From Geosmithia putterillii (taxonomy: Eukaryota > Ascomycota > Sordariomycetes > Hypocreales > Bionectriaceae): a DNA stretch of 64,000 bases. The stretch covers positions 249,782-313,781 of the forward strand of contig FYEU01000293.1 of NCBI GenBank assembly GCA_900188575.1, read 5' to 3'. The translations under genes were made by a program, and so were the position numbers. Shown in pieces: positions 53,782-64,000 of this stretch; position 1 is the first letter of the stretch, and the number at the start of each line of letters is the position of its first letter. The notes beneath the pieces were generated by a model, which did not search any database, was not told the DNA's origin, and saw only the letters and a program-made list of their open reading frames with translations.

Positions 53782-56191
53782 ATGGTACACCTGGGCTACA
53801 ACGACGCCCATCCCTTCTCGAAGGTCGACCTCAAGGACCGAGCTTCAGTCCAGGAGCTCCTAGAGACCGTTCTTGACCCTCTGGAGCCGTTCTTCTCCCC
53901 CGGAAAGGCCCGCGTGAAGTGCCCTGGTGCCACGGCCGTCCGTTTCGACCAGGCCGCCTCCGAGGTTGAGGGCTTCGCCCGCCCACTCTGGGGTCTGGCC
54001 TTTCTGCTCGCTGGCAATGGAAGGTACCGCGGGACAGAGTGGTGGATACATGGATTCAAGACTGGTACAGACCCTGACCACCCGGAGTACTGGGGATATC
54101 CGCGAGACAATGACCAGCGCATGGTCGAGAACTGCCCTCTTGGTATGTCTTGAGAGGCCATCAATCTGTGCCCTTCTCCCCTGTTCCAGCGGCTGATACT
54201 CTAGCGCCACAGGGTTTACCCTTGCTGAGGCTCCCGTTATATGGGAGAGCCTGACACCAAAGGAGAGGGAGAATGTCGAGAACTGGCTTGGAAACGCCAT
54301 AAACGAGAAAAAGTAGGAGGTCCCTTACTCGCACCTTCCGGAAACGCCCAGCTTGTGCTGACACGCGCACACAAATAGGATGCCCAACACCAACTGGCTG
54401 TGGTTCCGAGTCTTTGCCAACCTAGGTCTCAAGAAGAATGGCGGAAAGTTCTCCCAGGAGAAGCTTGACAGCGACATTAAGCACCTGGATACCTTCTACC
54501 GTGGAGATGGGTGGTCGAATGATGGGCCCGAGGGAATCCACCGTGAGTTCAGCTTCTTCCCCGAGACCAGCCCAGTTTGTTCTGACAGAGAGAATAGAGA
54601 TGGACTACTACTCGTCTAGCTTTGCCATCCAGTTCCTGCAGCTCTTATACGCCAAGATTGCGGGAGATGACGACCCCGAGCGAGCCCAAGAGTTCAAGAA
54701 GCGCGCACAGTTAGCTGCACTGGACCTGGTGCACTACTACGACGACGAGGGCAGGGCCATACCATACGGACGCAGCATGTCCTACCGCTTTGCCATGGTG
54801 TCCTTCTGGGGCGCCCTGGCCTACGCGGGCGTCGAGCTACCCGCGCCTCTAACCTGGGGCATGGTCAAGGGCATCACGCTGCGCCATCTCCGCTGGTGGC
54901 AGACGCAGAATGACATGTGGACATCGAGCGGGACATTGTCGTTGGGCTACTCGTACCCCAACATGTACGTACGTGTATAGGAGAATCCCTGTACCGTTAT
55001 TTCTTGCAATCTTGTGTAGTTGGGGGTTGAGAGGAAGATACTAACCGTTTCCAGATTACGGAGAACTACAACAGCCCAGGAAGTCCGGTAAGTAGTCGAA
55101 GACAGACTCCTTGATCAGCATGTAATACTATTGGACAAGGACTGATCTCGGAAAGTACTGGGCGAACCTGGCATTCATCTGCCTTGCTGTCCCCGAGACA
55201 CACCCCTTCTGGACGTCCAAAGAGGAATTTCCCAGCCAGATCATTCCCAGGATCAAGGCTCTCCATCACCCTGGACACATTATGAGGTTCGTCTTATTTG
55301 ATGACCGTGCCTACCTTCATGTCTCCATGCAGTCATTGATATAGAAGCTCACAACTGTACAGCTACCTAGGCGACCACTGTATGCTCCTCTCATCAGGAC
55401 AGGCATGCAGCTACCCTATGAAGGGCACCCACGCAAAGTACGGAGGTTTCGCCTACAGCAGCGCCTACGCGTACTCTGTGCCCCCCGGGCTCTTCTCGCT
55501 GGAGCAGTACGCCCTAGCCTCGCAGCTGGGTCTATCTGACGACGGAGGCGAGTACTGGAAGACACGAAGGACGAGCGAGTACGCGGCCATAGAGTATCGG
55601 CGTGGCAGCGCCAGCGGCAAGAACGACAGGCCAGTGCTCGTGTCGGTTTGGCGGCCGTTCCCCGACGTCAAGATCAAGACAATCCTTGTCCCCCCATCAG
55701 TGGACACGCCCAACTGGCACCTTCGAGCCCACAAGATTGAGGCGGGACGCCAAGTCATGACGGCAGACGGGTCGTTTGCCATCCGCAACGTCAACTCGGA
55801 GAATGGGCGCTACCTGGAGCTGTACGATGCTTCCAAGCACGAGGGCACGTCTCCCAGGATCCTAGGCAACTACGACATCACCACACCGGCGGGGTGGGCG
55901 TTCGGCCAGGACGGCGCGTTCGCTGTCGCCCCGCCGGCCGGCGCCGTGGGGATCAAGGCTCTGGAGCCGTGGGACGGACGCTGCGCCAACCTCGTCAACG
56001 CGGATCCCAACTCGAACCTTGTCGAGAGCAGGACCGTTATCCCCACACTGCAGCATACCATCAAGGCGGGTGAGACGGTCGTGTATGTCACGGGCGTGTA
56101 TGCGAAGCCCAAAGGACCCCGGGAGGAGGCGCTCGGTGGATGGGATGCGCCGCCCAAGGTGCCCAGCTGGCTAATGGAGGAACTGAGGTAG
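53782..56191 (+). CDS. DUF2264 family protein
   Basis: Function not established. DUF2264 is related by fold to the six-hairpin (alpha/alpha)6 glycosidases, so a role on oligosaccharides is plausible but inferred. Seven exons (53782-54142, 54213-54312, 54379-54542, 54598-54968, 55055-55087, 55156-55286, 55363-56191) give 662 aa, the usual length. Exon 5 is only 33 nt. Blocks seen: VEGFARPLWGLAFLLAG near 62-78; MVENCPLGFTLAEAP; TNWLWFRVFANLGLKKNG; YYSSSFAIQFLQLLY; GRSMSYRFAMVSFWGALA; NMYITENYNSPGSPYW, which is rebuilt across three exons; and KYGGFAYSSAYAYSVP. There is no signal peptide, so it is probably cytosolic. An MFS sugar transporter gene lies 1.0 kb downstream on the same strand. Confidence 0.9.
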
Positions 56192-57209
56192 AGGTGCAGT
56201 GAAAATTATGAGAGTTGCTATCCGTGTATGACATGATATGGGATGTCAGTATACTTCAATGTGCTGCGTGATGGCAGAATACCACTGTTGGAGGCTGGGC
56301 GCTGTTGCCGGCTAAAATGGAGAAAGATCGACCTCGGTCAATGTCAATAGCTCCATCAACCAGCATAAAACGTCAATGTCTGATACGATGCAGGACATCA
56401 CAATGCGCATTTGGTCTTCTGCTGTCCCATCTTCCACCAATACACGAACGTGAACTGAGCCGATCTAACCTCGTTGGCAAGAACAAGAATAAGGAAAGTT
56501 GGGATAGATTAAGCCAACCAACCAACCAACCCACGAAATTACCCCATCTGCAGGAGGGCATCATGTGTACAATGACACTAGGTGGATAACGTGAGAACTC
56601 CCGAGTGCGGGAGTGACAGCGTCGTCTTATTCGTGGAACATGATTCTCCGCGGACCGCGGGGTCGAGGCGACGGTCTGGGGTCTGGGGAAAAAGATGGGG
56701 AAAAGCGGCACTTTGGCAAAAGCATGTTTCCCTCCATCAAGACAAGACAACCAACAAACATCTAGTATTGCAGTACATGTAGTTAGCGCTGCCATTTGCT
56801 CGCTTGAAGAGGTATTTTCCCGACGGCGATATCCAAACTTGACATGTGCCGCTTCTCCGCCCGATTGGACATTGCTATCGCTTTGTTGCGGTCCCCCCCC
56901 AACCTTTGCCCAAGGTTTAAGTTCCTTGTCTGTGCGGTGCGGGCAATATGGGGTAGTATCGAGGTATGTACATGGCGATAACGGTGTACTCGATACGAGA
57001 CAAGATGTAAATTGGCCAGAGAGGTCCCCTTCTTTTGCTTCTTTTCCTCCTCACATCTTCTTACGCCTCATCCCTTGTACTCTGTATATCCGTCTACGTG
57101 CAGTTTGACTAGGGAGTACATAAGCTTCTGCCACGACTTGGAGAGAGATCGTACATACATCCAGTAGGTATTAGTATTTGAGAGAGCGGCGAAATCACAG
57201 CGACTAGCC
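56192..57209. promoter_or_regulatory. Upstream region of the sugar transporter
   Basis: 1.0 kb with no supported gene. It includes a CCAA tandem run at about 56514-56530, an eight-C run near 56894 and an AT-rich leader. No TATA box I would defend. Confidence 0.45.
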
Positions 57210-59982
57210 ATGGCAGTCATCGTCAAGGTCCTCCAGGCCGTCATCCGCAATGATGCCATGAAGACGGACCCCGACGAGATCTACGGCTGGCGCGTCTTCG
57301 CCCTCGTCTTCTCGTCGTGCTTTGGCGGCATGCTCTTCGGCTGGGACACGGGTGCCATTGGCGGTGTCCTGTCCATGGACGCCACAAAGGCCCGCTTCGG
57401 CTACGACACCTGGTCCGAGAGCGCCCAGTCCATGATGGCCCAGAACATCGTGTCCACCCTCCAGGCCGGGTGCTTCCTCGCCTGCTTCTTCACCGGCTGG
57501 GCCGCCGACAGGTTCGGTCGGAGGGCATCGCTCATCGGCACTGGCCTGCTGGCCACCGTGGGTGTCGTTTTCCAGGCTGCGTCCGCCGCGAGGGGGGACA
57601 TTGCCGTCATGTATGTCGGGAGGTTCATCACCGGTCTCGGCGTCGGCGCCGCGTCCAGCCTCACCCCGCTGTACGTCTCCGAGTGTGCTCCTAGGTCTAT
57701 CCGCGGTGCTCTCACTGGTATGTTTGTCCCTGTTCAGCTTCAGCTTCAGCTTCAGATTCTGTATAGTCATGAATCTGTGCGGCCAGGAATCAAATGTTGG
57801 CTGACTCTGTTGACTGACTCCCTGAAGCGTTTTACCAACTCTTCAATGTCCTCGGAATCATGACCTCCTTCTGGTATGTCTGTCCTTGATATCACTCACT
57901 AAAATCTGGCCTCGTGTGTGTGTGTGTGCGTCTCCTAACTCCATCGTGTCTAGGGTCAACTATGGATGCCTCCTCCATGTTCCAGCCCCGGCCGTATTCA
58001 TAATCCCGCTTGCTCTCCAATCTCTGCCTGCAATGTATGTTTCCCTCTTTAACGCCACCCTCCCCAACCCATGCCGTTTGTTCCGCGTAAGAAGCTGGCT
58101 GACACGACATGATGCCATACCTATAGTCTTCTTGTCATCGGCATGATCGTCTCTCCTGAGAGGTACGTCTAGACAGTCCAATACTCCGTACAATGACGTA
58201 TCGATATGCATGGAATATTCCCTAACGACTCAATGCGATAGTCCCCGATGGTGCGCCAGAAAGGACGACTGGGAAGGTGCCACGAGCATAATTGTCCGAC
58301 TCCGCGGGTATGTCAGACGATGCCGCAGACCGCATTGACATTGACACGTAATAACATTATGCTTCTAGGCTCCCTGCCGACTCCGACTACGTCCGCGAAG
58401 AGGTCCAGGACATGGCCCAACAACTGGAAGTCGAGCGCAGCTTGACGGGCGACGCCTCGGCCAAGACCCTGATGAAGGAGATGGTGACTATTCCGGGAAA
58501 CCGGAGGCGCACCATCATCTCGGTCATGCTAATGGTGTGCCAGCAAATGACGGGTGTCAATGCAATCGTAAGCTTCCTTCTTTGGACCCTGATCCTTACC
58601 CTGGTCCTGACCCCCTCCCTTCCCCTCCTCCCCTTTCTTCTTCCCCATCCCACGGTCAGTCTACCCAACGACGTGGTACCTACCGACTATTACTGTGACG
58701 ATCTTAAGAAGACCTGAATTGGACACGGGGTACTGAATCGGGAAAATTCCAAACACAGAATTATTATGCGCCTCAGATATTCGCCAATCTGGGCATGACC
58801 GGCACCGAGCAGGGCCTTTTCGCCACGGGAGTCTATGGGGTGGTCAAGTTTGCTGCTTGCGCCGTCTTTCTAGTATTCATCGCCGACTCGCTGGGTCGTC
58901 GAATGAGTCTGCTGTGGACCAGCATCGCACAAGGTATCGTCATGTACATTGTCGGCATCTATGGGCGAGTCGAGCCACCTGTCGAGGGCAAGGGAGTAAG
59001 TGTTTTCCTCTCTCTCTCTCTCTTTAGTATTCCCCTACTCGTACTGCCTGCTTCTCTCCCCCGCTCTTGCCTTCAATATTTCCTCGTTGTGTCGTTCTTT
59101 CCTTCCTTTTCTGTCTCCTTCCCGCTGCCCTTTCCATTGTCCTGTCAATCGATCAATCAATCAATCGGCAGTTCGTTTCTTCCTTCAATGTCAACTGACG
59201 CCTCTGCCCCTATCAGGTCTCGGCCTTTGGTTACGTCGCCATCGTATGCATCTACCTATGGGCAGCGTAAGTGACCATCTCCACCCCACCATCATCGGCC
59301 CTGGGCGGCCCATCATGGATCCCCTTCGATCTGCCGTGGCTAATCATAGAATCACACGACGTATGCGTGCAGCTTCTTCCAGTTTGGATGGGGCCCCGGT
59401 TGCTGGATCCTCGTCTCGGAGATACCGACTGCGCGTCTGCGTGCCACTAATGTGGCCCTCGCGGCTGCCACCCAGTGGCTCTTCAACTTTATCGTTGCCC
59501 GCAGTGAGTCCCAATTTGTCCCCCCTCTCGCTCGGCACCCCAGTCCAGTCTTATACCCTGCCAGAAACCTGTTTCTGTCCTTGTGTCCGTCACATTCATG
59601 CCCAATGTTAGGGTGTTTCGCCATTCTTGTATGCGCGCGTGCACGGACAATGATTTGCCCATCGGCGCCTGCCTGTGTGTAATCCGCATGAGACGACCCC
59701 CCGTGCTGACAATCCAATGCGACGACAGCCGTCCTCACCATGCAGGACACAATGGGTCAGGCCGGGTACGGAATGTTCTTCATGTTCGGCTCCTTCGACC
59801 TGCTCATGTTTGTCTTTGTCTGGTTCTTCGTGCCCGAGACCAAGGGGCTCAGCCTCGAGAAGATGGACGAACTGTTTGGCGTGGTGGACCCGAGCGGCGC
59901 GGGCAAGGCGGCCGACGGAGATATTGATGACGAGCACGTGTCACATATTGAGACGATCCGCGAGGCCCGTGCCAAGGCTTGA
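57210..59982 (+). CDS. MFS sugar transporter (hexose transporter type)
   Basis: Plasma-membrane sugar/proton symporter or facilitator of the sugar porter family. Ten exons (57210-57717, 57828-57873, 57954-58034, 58127-58162, 58242-58307, 58369-58567, 58759-58995, 59217-59266, 59373-59503, 59729-59982) give 535 aa. That fits twelve membrane helices. Family motifs seen: GGMLFGWDTGAIGGVL in helix 1; DRFGRRASL after helix 2; YVGRFITGLGVG; PLYVSECAPRSIRG; PESPRW before the central loop; QQMTGVNAI and NYYAPQIF around helix 7; DSLGRRMSL; WGPGCWILVSEIPTARLR; and PETKGLSLEKMDELF at the C-terminus. Three exons are under 51 nt. A TACTCCGTA copy lies in intron 4 (58192-58200). Substrate cannot be told; neighbours suggest a carbohydrate linked to the DUF2264 enzyme. 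Confidence 0.93.
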
Positions 59983-61077
59983 GCGACGGAGTGTATCTAT
60001 CTACAACGTAGTGCGTAGATCAGGGGGGAGGGAAGGGGGGCGTCGGGAAGATTCGTTTCACCATGTACAGCGTATTATGAGTTGCTGCTAGCCATTATTG
60101 TGTCGATTGCCGGTTTGGGCAATCCGTCCCTGAATCCCATGCTTCCTTTTTCCTTCTCAGCCCCTTCTACCCTTCTCCTGGGCCCCGGGTTGCGCGCGCA
60201 CCGAGGGAATGGTCATGCAAAAGCAGATAAGAGGGTGATGCCATGATATTATCGCCTGTGTCCAAGCATCGGTATTGTTATGCGTCCCTGATTTTCGGTT
60301 GGGTATACTCCGTAATAACTCGCAAGCGTGTTTCTGGTTGGACGCGGCGCAAACAGCCAAGTAAACGAGTGGCCATAAAACAAAGGGCATTATTATCATG
60401 CAACGTCGATGCTTTTGGTGTGTGTGGGGGGAGTGCCAAACAGAAAGGCGCGGGAGCCAGGGCTGAAGTGGAGGGAGCTCCGAGCAGGGGGGCGCGACAA
60501 GCTGGACTAGCAGTTAGCATGCGTACATAAGTCCTCGTACTCGGTAGTTCAAACGAGTTAGTCGCTACTACGGAGTAATAATACAACATGGTAGCTTCTC
60601 TTGTACTTCTTTGAAGCCCGAAGGATACCTACGGAGTAGGTGTAATTTATTAATATCCCATCCGCACGTTGAGTGCGACCGTACGAGCATGCATACCCGG
60701 ACTACTCGTACTCGGTAGTTGCTGAGGGCAGGCTCTGGGAGATGACGTCGCGTTGGTTATACCCGTATTCCGGTCGAGGCCGCCGTAGGCAGCGACACGG
60801 CGACGGTGGCCATCGTTGGCATGGGGACCTCATTGGCCGGTCGCAGCCGAACTGGTGCTCGTACGACGTGGTAATACTCCGTAGTGCCAAGTGTGTATTA
60901 CTCCATAAGGCCAACAAACTTCGGCAAAAGGATTTGATACGACCTTGGTCGAGTGGTCCCCTGTCAAAGTCCCTGGCCCGGATCATGGATCATGGATCCA
61001 TGGATGGGCAATGGGCAAATGGGGTCGCATTACCGTTTATGAATGGCACGCCGACATCGACACATCCCTACGAGTAT

Positions 61078-61099
61078 TACGGAGTACTCGTACTCCGTA
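61078..61099. repeat. Inverted pair of the TACGGAGTA element
   Basis: TACGGAGTA (61078-61086) is followed by its reverse complement TACTCCGTA (61091-61099) with four bases between, making a 22-bp inverted repeat. More TACTCG units follow to about 61115. Confidence 0.85.
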
Positions 61100-62578
61100 C
61101 CGCGTACTCGTACTCGCAACCACACATGTACACGGACGAGCCGCGCCGGCGGCTCCTCGGGGGGTGCGGATGCGGATGTCTGTGGGAGTGGGAGAAACGG
61201 TAATTATAGCTTGGATTGGAAAGGCAAGGCGATCGTTTTCCACTGGCGATCGAGGCAGGGGTATGGATGGAACCATTGGCGGGCTATGTAACCTAGTTGA
61301 GGAACTGGATGCCGATTTCGTGGAGATTGGATCCTTTTTTTCCTTTGCCTGGCGGTCTTCGCCTGGCTGGGCACAAACCGGACGGGGGTACAAACTTGAA
61401 GTATCCGTACCCGTACAGGACAAGGACAAGGGCCCTTTGGGTCGTAATAATACAGTGACCGGCATTGTGCTATTAACCAGTTTGGAAACTCGTTGTTTCT
61501 TATGCGGCATGCAGCCAACCCCAAACCGTCCGTTTTGGTGCGCAGAATCTATGCAAAGACTCCAAGAAGTCAGCCCTTTGATCTGCTCACCAGTCTTGGA
61601 GCCTTCTGGAACATTTCCGGCTCGAGACTCAGGGCGTGGGTCGGCGCCCAACGGGGTCCACCACATGGAACACATGGAGGGCCACACACAACCACACGCA
61701 CAATGGCCGGCGCCTTTTTGCCATGCGTGCCTTCGAGTGCGTGTGTGTGTGCGTCTCGACGGGCCAACTGGAGGACCAGTAGACCAAAGGACCAGGGACC
61801 AGACCAGGGGTGTCGGGGTCGGGGCGGGGTGGTGGCGTTTGACGGGTGACGAGGAAAGCATGTCATGATATGCGGCATGGTAAATTTGACGTTTCTCTCC
61901 CCCACCGGCAGCTCTTTTGATCGCCGAACTTGTGACGGGTCCTCGAAAGCCCTTTTTCTCGCTGTCTGTCTGCCCCATCGACCTACCAGTCAGTATGCGC
62001 CTCTCTGTTCTCCAAGGCCCCGCATGTCCTTCGCGACGGCATTGACATACGAATGCAACTACGTGCCCGTCACGCCAGCACGCGCGTCCGCGCACACATC
62101 CGCACGGCGCACGCACCCCCGGAGATGACCGGGTCCCCCTCCCACCCCCCCGTGAACCAATATCATGGCGGTTGATGAAAATCAGAGGGGAGGTGGGGGT
62201 CCGCTGCTGGGGGGGTGCGTGCTGGGAAAGGGTTCATACCTGTACAGCGTACGGAGTACTCATAATACTCGTACTTGGATGGGAACCCTGCAGAATATAT
62301 CGGGTGGCCCTGGGTGGATGAAATTGGGCATCATGGTTCTGCCGGCGCTCGTTTGGATATAACGAGAGAGAGTGCCCTGGAGGTTTGCTGCCAGTCTTCC
62401 GTTCTCGTCCTCTCTCTTGCCCATCCCACCCATCCACCTTTAGAGGAGCGACCCGCCGGAGCGACCCGTCTTCTTTGCGCCAGAGTTAGCATTGCCTGCT
62501 TCCGCTATAAGTGCCTCCATCTCTGTCGCCAAACACCAACTCGATAGGACCGAATCGATTGTCGCCGCCTTTGCTCCC

Positions 62579-62606
62579 AACAGTGACAGTGACAAGTGTC
62601 ACTGTT
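62579..62606. repeat. Strong inverted repeat (AACAGTGACA / TGTCACTGTT)
   Basis: The 10-bp arms at 62579-62588 and 62597-62606 are perfect complements with an 8-base spacer. Inside it, CAGTGACA-AG-TGTCACTG (62587-62604) is an 8-bp dyad with a 2-base centre. It lies about 120-150 bases before the ATG at 62728 and could be a hairpin or a site for a dimeric regulator. Confidence 0.7.
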
Positions 62607-62727
62607 AACTCATCCACTTTTGGGCGCCCGAGCGTCACATCAAAGAAGAAAAGAAGAACTTTGAACCGCCATCCCTCGAGGTCCGACGACGTCGTCGGCG
62701 GCGCCGGCAGTGTCACCGGGACTACAG

Positions 62728-63588
62728 ATGCAGATGCTGATGCAAAGTGGTGGACGGCAACGACAAGAACTTGGACCCTTGAGCAGCAACGGCGGCAGCG
62801 CCTGCGGCAGTCTCAGCATGAGCCGCCCAACTGGCGCGGCGACAGCCGGCGCAGGTCTCGGTTTCACGGCAGGTGCCATCGCTGCAGGTGTCAGTGCAGG
62901 TGTCAGTGTCAGCGGCCCTGGGGAAAGGGCTCCTGCAGGCGTCAGTGCTGCAGGCTCGGGCGTCAGTGGCCGAGCCGCTGGGGCCACCGCTGGGGGAACC
63001 GCTGTGTCGGGTGGCCCAACAGCGCACCAGCCGCTGTCGTCACCGCTCGGGTCTTCCCAGCGGGGAGGAGCTCAGCGGGGTGGCTCGCACCTGCCGCCAC
63101 CTGGAGGACAACAGCAACAGCAGCATCACCAAGGAGGAGGAGGTCCTGGGCAGCACCTGCCTCCTGGAGCTGGAGGAGGGCAGGGACACCACCATCACCA
63201 ACCGGCAGGAGCTGGTCACCATCACCACCATCACCAGCAGCAGCTGCCCCCCACCAACCCCTCGTTTCGTGAGTACCAACTGGCGCCATTGCCGTCATCT
63301 GTACCTTGTACCTTACATGTCTCTCTCCCTCTCTCAATCAATCACCTTCACAACACATTCATCTCAACTCAATCACCCAAACCATTCCAACCGCACATCA
63401 CTGCTACGCCCTTGCTTTTTTCCTCTCCAGGGTCGTCAATGTGAAACCCCAACCGCGTCGCAACACTTTAATTGCCTCTTCCCTAGCCCATTTCTACCCC
63501 TGCTACTTTTTTTTTCAACTTGCTCAAACAATCAGTGGTCATGACCGTCATCGACCAGGATAAGCAACAGCAGCAGCAGATGGAGTGA
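62728..63588 (+). CDS. Possible Gln/His/Gly-rich low-complexity protein
   Basis: Doubtful gene. A two-exon model (62728-63268 and 63536-63588) keeps frame and gives 197 aa. It starts MQMLMQSGG, runs through Gly/Ala/Ser-rich repeats (AGVSAGVSVSG), then long Gln, Gly and His runs, and ends VIDQDKQQQQQME. The first exon carries a GCAGGTGTCAGT minisatellite near 62883-62910. Two other frames are also open across much of it, so openness alone proves little. The donor (C|GTGAGT) is good. Another acceptor near 63430 would end the protein at once (SSM). It may be a disordered protein, or a leader or non-coding RNA of the next gene, which starts at 63746. Confidence 0.3.
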
Positions 63589-63745
63589 GGGAGAGGGAGA
63601 AAAAAAAATTGAGAGTTGCATTCAATCGCTCCCTCTCTCTGTGTCTTTACTAGAAGACTTGGCCAGATATTCACACCCGCACGCTCACACGCACACACAT
63701 ACACACACACACCAGACGAGGAAGGAAGAGAAAGAGAAGACGAAA

Positions 63746-64000
63746 ATGGCTGACCAGGATTCCTCGCCGTCGCCGCCCTCGGCTCCAACAGCTACTCACA
63801 ATTCACCACGCACTTGGCTTCTCACCGCCGCACTGTCTCCCCTTGCCGTCCGCCTGATTCGCGCACTGCTCAACCACGGCGATAATGTCGTCGCCTGCCT
63901 ACCGCCCAACGAGATTGACCACGAGGCCCGCGGTGCCGAGTTCCGCGAGCTCATTGGAGAGTGTAAGAGTGATCGCAGGGACCGCGAGGGATGGAGAGAT
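63746..64000 (+). CDS. 5' part of a short-chain-dehydrogenase-like gene (cut by window end)
   Basis: Only the first 85 codons are present and the gene runs off the right edge. After a Ser/Pro-rich start comes RTWLLTAALSPLAVRLIRALLNHGDNVVACLPP (about 22-55), a beta-alpha-beta start of a Rossmann fold. The usual TGxxxGxG loop is replaced by TAALSPLA, as in divergent 'atypical' SDR proteins. The next stretch (GAEFRELIGECKSDRRDREGWRD) is charged and resembles the region before the second strand in fungal SDR-like proteins. Substrate and full length are unknown. The start context (GAAAATGGCT) is good, and the leader contains ACACAC and GGAAGA-rich stretches. Confidence 0.65.
   Translation, partial: MADQDSSPSPPSAPTATHNSPRTWLLTAALSPLAVRLIRALLNHGDNVVACLPPNEIDHEARGAEFRELIGECKSDRRDREGWRD

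Larger units (their letters stand above)
59983..62727. other. 2.7-kb gene-poor region rich in TACGGAGTA elements
   Basis: Long ORFs exist on both strands (for example about 61037-62116 minus and 60945-61868 plus) but overlap each other and look non-coding. Seven copies of the TACGGAGTA/TACTCCGTA element lie between 60306 and 62258. Near the right end there is a strong dyad at 62579-62606. Confidence 0.5.

Noticed and set aside
61037..62116. Long open frames on both strands (359 codons minus; an overlapping 307-codon frame plus)
   Set aside because: They overlap one another, run through several TACGGAGTA elements, have erratic composition (many Cys/Arg/His clusters) and contain no recognisable domain or splice pattern. 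GC-rich DNA gives such frames by chance.

Overview
This window is nuclear DNA from a filamentous ascomycete (Pezizomycotina), most likely a Sordariomycete and possibly a hypocrealean. The genes are GC-rich. They carry short introns (about 50-110 nt) with GT..AG ends and CTAAC/CTGAC branch points. Several families have typical filamentous-fungal forms, such as the Zn2Cys6/MHR regulator, the DUF2264 protein and the formin with its C-terminal DAD. There are no operons, phage genes, CRISPR arrays or recognisable intact transposons.

Layout. 0.8-6.5 kb: SEC16 (COPII assembly). 6.9-8.2 kb: HUS1 (9-1-1 checkpoint clamp) on the minus strand. 8.9-9.0 kb: an intron-containing tRNA-Pro(AGG). 9.6-10.1 kb: a small single-pass membrane protein. 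12.5-17.8 kb: a Bni1/SepA formin. 18.2-22.1 kb: a divergent pair, SNRNP27-like splicing factor and ER glucosidase I. 22.1-25.8 kb: a gene-poor stretch, ending at a 74-codon gene whose product has three GRSGYN repeats. 26.5-32.2 kb, all minus: the mitochondrial tRNA-modification GTPase MSS1, an unrecognised 487-aa protein, and phosphoserine aminotransferase. 33.3-38.2 kb: a Zn2Cys6 regulator in tandem with GABA transaminase. 39.6-41.9 kb: proteasome subunit alpha6 (PRE5) convergent with a LOG-like protein. 43.1-47.9 kb: a CLPTM1 homologue and a fungal protein with cysteine/histidine pairs. 48.3-51.1 kb, minus: SEC22 and ELP5. 52.3-60.0 kb: an ASXH/DEUBAD-like protein, a DUF2264 protein and an MFS sugar transporter. 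62.7-64.0 kb: a doubtful Gln/His/Gly-rich gene and the 5' end of a short-chain-dehydrogenase-like gene cut by the window edge.

Functional links are loose, as expected in a fungal chromosome arm. Several products serve the secretory pathway (SEC16, SEC22, glucosidase I, perhaps CLPTM1). Two act on wobble-uridine modification of tRNA (ELP5 in the cytosol, MSS1 in mitochondria). The regulator/GABA-transaminase and DUF2264/sugar-transporter neighbours are the only pairs whose order hints at a shared pathway. Gene models were built by hand: each multi-exon model keeps frame across every junction, and most junctions are supported by conserved family sequence.

The most unusual items are the GRSGYN-repeat mini-protein and a 9-bp element (TACGGAGTA/TACTCCGTA). 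I found 23 copies of that element, all outside coding exons. Other points of interest are a GC-AG intron in PRE5, an in-frame UAG followed by 27 open codons in the ASXH gene, and an upstream ORF whose stop overlaps the next start codon.
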